Under the pieces are notes generated by a model. The model worked only from the letters and a program-made list of their open reading frames with translations, searched no databases and was not told where the DNA came from. A stretch of 64,000 bases of DNA, from the NCBI GenBank assembly GCA_028023455.1, contig JAQFVV010006256.1, forward strand, positions 1,736,001-1,800,000, given 5' to 3'. This document shows positions 59,876 to 64,000 of the stretch, piece by piece. The stretch comes from Epiperipatus broadwayi (Eukaryota > Onychophora > Udeonychophora > Euonychophora > Peripatidae). Position 1 is the stretch's first letter. Each line of letters starts with the position of its first letter. The position numbers and the translations under genes were made by a program.

Positions 59876-60652
59876 AGATAGATAAGATTTGGCAAGTTAA
59901 AACATTGACCCATTTTTTCTTTTTGGAATTAATTCACAGAATTTTCCCTTAGAAAGGAAGAATAATGTTAATTATAAAGGAAGACACATGCTCAGATGCA
60001 TACATGTGCCAAAGGTAAAGTGTTGATAGTAGCTTTAAGCATTTTATTAAGTATATATATTGCAAATTATAGTAATACAAGTGATAATTTTAAAATACTT
60101 TTTTTTATTTATGAATGGAGATGGCAAATGACATCATGAACTATATTGTATGCAATTACATAATTTCAATTATATGCTATTCAAAGAAAAATGTAAACAA
60201 ACAAAAAAATAAACACTATTTGACAGCCATTTTTTTGTTCTCTGGGCACCTTATGTGATTATATATATATCAATAAAAAAATTTCCATTTATGTTATAAA
60301 CACATACATTTTATTCTTCCTTTATTATCTTTTCTGAATTTGATATGCTATATTTTGCATAATATAATATTTTCTAAGTATAATGCTAAAATTTTTACAA
60401 ACATCAAAATAATTAGATCCTAATTTTTTGATAACAAGATCGCTATTAAGTTTTTATAAGAAAAAAAGTTATTGAAAAAAAATGTCTAAAACTTATTTAA
60501 TAGCTATGAGACAATTTACTATTTATTTTTAAAATAAAAATGCAGTAGTTAGGTTTTTCTTAATCTTATTGCTTCAATAAATACACGAGTAAACTCACAG
60601 TCAATAAAATATTTAGAAATGTATTTCCTCAATTTTATTATTAATAACAATA
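59876..60652. other. AT-rich spacer, nothing recognised
   Basis: No coding, arrays or palindromes seen. Confidence 0.4.
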
Positions 60653-61382
60653 TGTAACGAATGTCTGTGCTCATTACATATCAGTAAAGTTGCTTAAAAA
60701 AAATGATCAAAAAAAAATTTTTTACTTAAGGTTAGTAATTACGGTACACGATTGACGAAAACATTTACAAAACATCCAGTTAATAATTTTACAAAAAGAC
60801 TATATACAAAAAAAAAATGTTTACTATCGCTTACCTAAGGACCATTTACGTTTACACCCCTCCCCACAAGAGTTTTATTTTATTTTATACATTTTATTTT
60901 TACACACGGCATGACAAGCAAGTTATTTTATAAATTATTTATTTAAGAAGGTTGCATTGAAGTAAATATATTTTGAAAGATAATGGATTTATACGTGTAT
61001 ATTTGCAGCACAATTATAAGTACCACCAACTTATTTATGACTGATTAAATGCTTAAATAGGATTACACTGAAGTAAATTCCCAACGGTGCTCTCCATAAG
61101 GTACCACATTTACCGTCATAAACTTAAGTGGCTGTGCGCTCCTATACACATTAAAGCATAAATATATATTAACAAAAAAAAACATATCAAATGCAACCTT
61201 TTGACTTTCTTTTTAACAAAATACAGTTTAAAATTATTTATACTTTCTCGTGTTTAATATATGTGCTATTTCTTTCTGGCAGTGCTTTTATAAGATTTAA
61301 AGTATACAACTATATGTAAACAGATAAAAATATTTCATTTTGACAAAATTTGCTCAGGGTATTTGTGGTTTATTAAAGATCG

Positions 61383-61400
61383 GCCCCACATTGGGCACCA
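61383..61400 (-). other. Primer-binding-site-like sequence (tRNA-Lys type)
   Basis: The minus strand reads TGGTGCCCAATGTGGGGC. It differs at two positions from the known complement of the tRNA-Lys(1,2) 3' end, TGGCGCCCAACGTGGGGC. Both differences are C to T. Confidence 0.55.
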
Positions 61401-62685
61401 AGTTATAACGATCCGGAGAAATTGGAGACTTAACATATCTGCACTACGGGCACTATCTAGGCATTTGAACCTAGAAAATTTATAGAGTAGGCAGATACGT
61501 AAATCAAAAAAAAAATTATTTTTTTTTGCATCCGGTCGTTAGCCCATGTCACTAGCTCAGTGGAATAGCAGAGATTTAATAATATAATATAAGAATATAT
61601 ATATAAGAGGAATAAAATAAGCCACTGCCAGTAATTAACATACAAACATTTATTTATGCACGTATATATAAGATTTAAAATTATTTTAGTATTAGTTTTA
61701 CATTTTAACATTTAACATTATTTTTAACTTTACCTTAGATTTTAATTTACATTTTAATTTCTATTATATTATATTATAAGTTTACATTTTAATTAAGTTT
61801 GCACAGATGGGATTATAAAAGCTTGTTTTAATATGTTGCTATAGATCAGTTACATAGATTTCAACAGTCAAAAACATTTCAAAATAAACATAAACGATCA
61901 AAATACAAAATTATTGATTACTGACAATTGCATAGGGAAATATAAGAAACCCTCTAGTATTCAGCATAAGATACTTGCATTGTCACCAATAACTTAAAAG
62001 ACCTCCGAATAAGTACATTTTAGATACTCACCGTAAGGTATCATTATTTATCGAATGTCTATATATTTTCATCAAATATGAAAACCCAAAACATACCTAA
62101 CCGATAACCAATCCATGCAAACGTCTATAAACAACTTAAATTTAATGCATTTTTGTTTAATGTCGAGTATGAATAGACTACATAGATTTGCATTTGAAAA
62201 TAAACATTTTATCCCTATTTAACCTTAGGCTAAAATCCGCAGTCAAACTGGCATCAATTCATCAGATATATCGATGTATTCAATGTAATACGGAATATGG
62301 CAGCACCAAAAAGATTAAGAGAAGACATTGACTCTCATCAGATAGGAATATTACATCTATCTAACGAGAACAATAAAACAAAAACTCCATAGAAAGGAAC
62401 TGTGTTCTTCATCTTATAATTCCTTCCATAGGCAAACGGGTGAGTGCGGCATATATATAAACGATTCTGCCAGTAGTGAATCTCCGATTACATCTACTAA
62501 CTACATCAATATATCCAATCCATTGACCCATTTAACCTAAGATTACCCTCCCCTAATATAACTTTACAAATCTATACAGCCATTCACGCCCGACTTAAGT
62601 TTAACATTTGTATAATTAATTTAACGAAAAACAAAAATCATGATAAAACTTAAAGAACAAAAAATAAATAATATAAATAGAAATG

Positions 62686-62688
<3 letters not shown>

Positions 62689-62745
<57 letters not shown>
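62689..62745. repeat. (TA)n microsatellite
   Basis: About 28 TA units, lying inside the probable LTR. Confidence 0.95.
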
Positions 62746-62748
<3 letters not shown>

Positions 62749-63632
62749 GAAATACATCAAATAACATTATTAATAAACTAAGTTGGTCAGATAGGATAAG
62801 ATTGCAATCATTTAAATATGGAATGTTTTAATTTAATGTTCATTATTTATAAAGTTCTTATGGTTTAAAACAGTTCATCTTTATCCGTTGCTTGCCATGA
62901 ACGTGAATTCCCACGCCGTCCTAAGATTGGTATTCTGTTGGCTGATTTATTTATCCATCCGGAGGTTTTTGCTTTAACTGGTCCTCAATGTAGAAAAACG
63001 ATAGTTCATTTCTATTTCTTTCTTAGCAAAACTGAAGGGATTGAATCGTGCATCTCTTCAATCCCTTCTCCCGCACCTCCGCACTAACACCTATCTGTCA
63101 CATCGTAATAATCATAATCACTAACTAATAATTTCCAAACTTGTCCTTTTATATTACTTTGAAAGATTGACTTAACATTATGTCATCGATGTGATGATCC
63201 TTTTCATTGAGGTCCGATTTCCCAATGGATTTATTTCATTTGCTAAAAGTTTCTATTGTTTTCCTATCTGACCGATGTTTTTACATTTAAATGCCCAAGG
63301 CTGGTTTGCATTTGACTAATTAAATTTGTCATTTCCATTTCTGATTAATTAACCTGTTTTCCAAATCAAAGATATATTTAAAGATAAATTTAAAGATATA
63401 ATTTTATCTCCAAATCTTTTTAAAATTTAGTTTTAAAATACTTTTTCTTTAATAAAGTTTTATTTTAATAATTTTTCATTATCTGTGCGATTTAATATAT
63501 ACGAGTTTAAGATGATATTTAATTTCAATTTCTAATTCTTAAAGAAAATTTTTAAATGCGAACTTTTTAATTTACTTTCATGTTTAATAAATAAATAAAA
63601 AACAATGTAACGAACGTCTGTGCTCGTTACAT

Positions 63633-64000
63633 TATTTTTAAAATTTTATTTACACTATAATCTTGATGTATGTTATTATTATGCATATACAAAAGCATGC
63701 ATGTTATATATAGGTGTATGTTGAAAATGATCACACATTTGCAGTTTAATAATTCTATTCTAATCACTGCTTATCAACAAAATATAACTATGATGTGCTA
63801 TATACATTAATTAAGAGAGGGGTTTGGAAGTTTGCAGTCTCACTATAGTTTTCAAACACAATAGTGATTGATCAAGTAATTCTTTAGCTATAGGAAAAAA
63901 CCCATTCACATTAAGATAACTTAATACTTTTTGAAAATATTTTTAAGATTACTATAACAAAGCATATAATGATCAATGAATCTGAGTACCCTTGCAGTTA
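63633..64000. other. AT-rich end of window
   Basis: Nothing recognised. Confidence 0.4.

Larger units (their letters stand above)
60653..63632 (-). mobile_element. Probable LTR-retrotransposon remains
   Basis: A block with fewer A/T runs than its surroundings, bounded by two direct copies of a 26-bp near-palindrome (TGTAACGA...TCGTTACA at 63607-63632; TGTAACGA...TCATTACA at 60655-60680). On the minus strand, TCGTTATAAC at about 61403-61412 is followed by a primer-binding-site-like sequence (61383-61400). So a 5' LTR of about 2.2 kb (63632 down to about 61403) and about 720 bp of internal sequence are plausible, and the second palindrome may mark a 3' LTR start. No gag or pol coding and no matching second LTR body were found. 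Confidence 0.4.

Noticed and set aside
61550-61572. TAGCTCAGTGGAATAGCA as a tRNA gene or SINE head
   Set aside because: A good box A alone; no box B at a suitable distance downstream and no cloverleaf.
61457-61711. Minus-strand frame within the LTR-like block
   Set aside because: No gag, pol or other motif; AT-rich composition explains it.

Overview
The window is very AT-rich (roughly a quarter G+C by eye, not counted) eukaryotic DNA of animal type. It has no bacterial gene architecture, no operons, no CRISPR and no host gene I can support. Every recognisable coding region is a decayed mobile element, and the families are those of an invertebrate: Penelope-like elements (PLEs) with a GIY-YIG nuclease, a LINE whose first ORF joins a PHD finger to an SGNH esterase, a second Jockey/CR1-like LINE, a ZBED/SCAND3-type hAT transposon, a PGBD4-type piggyBac transposon, tRNA-headed short elements and hairpin elements. 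Recurrent TG/CA variants at a site that would ancestrally be CG suggest a genome with CpG methylation. A mollusc or cnidarian would fit, but the taxon cannot be fixed from the sequence.

Layout. 1-5.4 kb: AT-rich, only microsatellites. 5.46-9.67 kb: two 5'-truncated PLE copies joined head to head. 10.57-10.86 kb: a small dimeric palindrome. 14.02-14.69 kb: a palindrome of unknown family. 15.8-21.8 kb: a Jockey/CR1-like LINE pseudogene (ORF1, endonuclease, RT) split by a 2.6 kb hAT element with an 8-bp target duplication. 24.1-27.5 kb: a broken piggyBac transposase with two tandem arrays downstream of it. 28.04-28.60 kb: a head-to-head pair of tRNA-headed SINE-like units. 30.5-32.9 kb: two more inverted repeats. 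39.4-44.9 kb: a probably full-length CR1-group LINE inserted into a hairpin element whose uninterrupted relative lies at 50.09-50.35 kb. 50.36-52.34 kb: a second PLE palindrome. 52.55-53.59 kb: an inverted and partly tandem repeat. 59.28-59.88 kb: another palindrome. 60.65-63.63 kb: a less AT-rich block with a primer-binding-site-like sequence and repeated palindromic ends, probably LTR-retrotransposon remains.

Two signals run through the window. First, at least eight loci from unrelated repeat families are large inverted dimers. Wherever polarity can be read, the 3' tails point outward and the 5' ends meet in the middle. The arms have diverged from each other, so most are old insertions and not assembly artefacts. 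Second, many of these elements carry a hammerhead-ribozyme-like core (CTGANGA, hairpin, then a variant of CGAAAC), and the PLE 3' ends share a tRNA-like head, this core and a common tail with the SINE-like units at 28 kb. A tRNA-hammerhead-PLE composite that repeatedly inserts as a head-to-head dimer is my best candidate for an undescribed system here.
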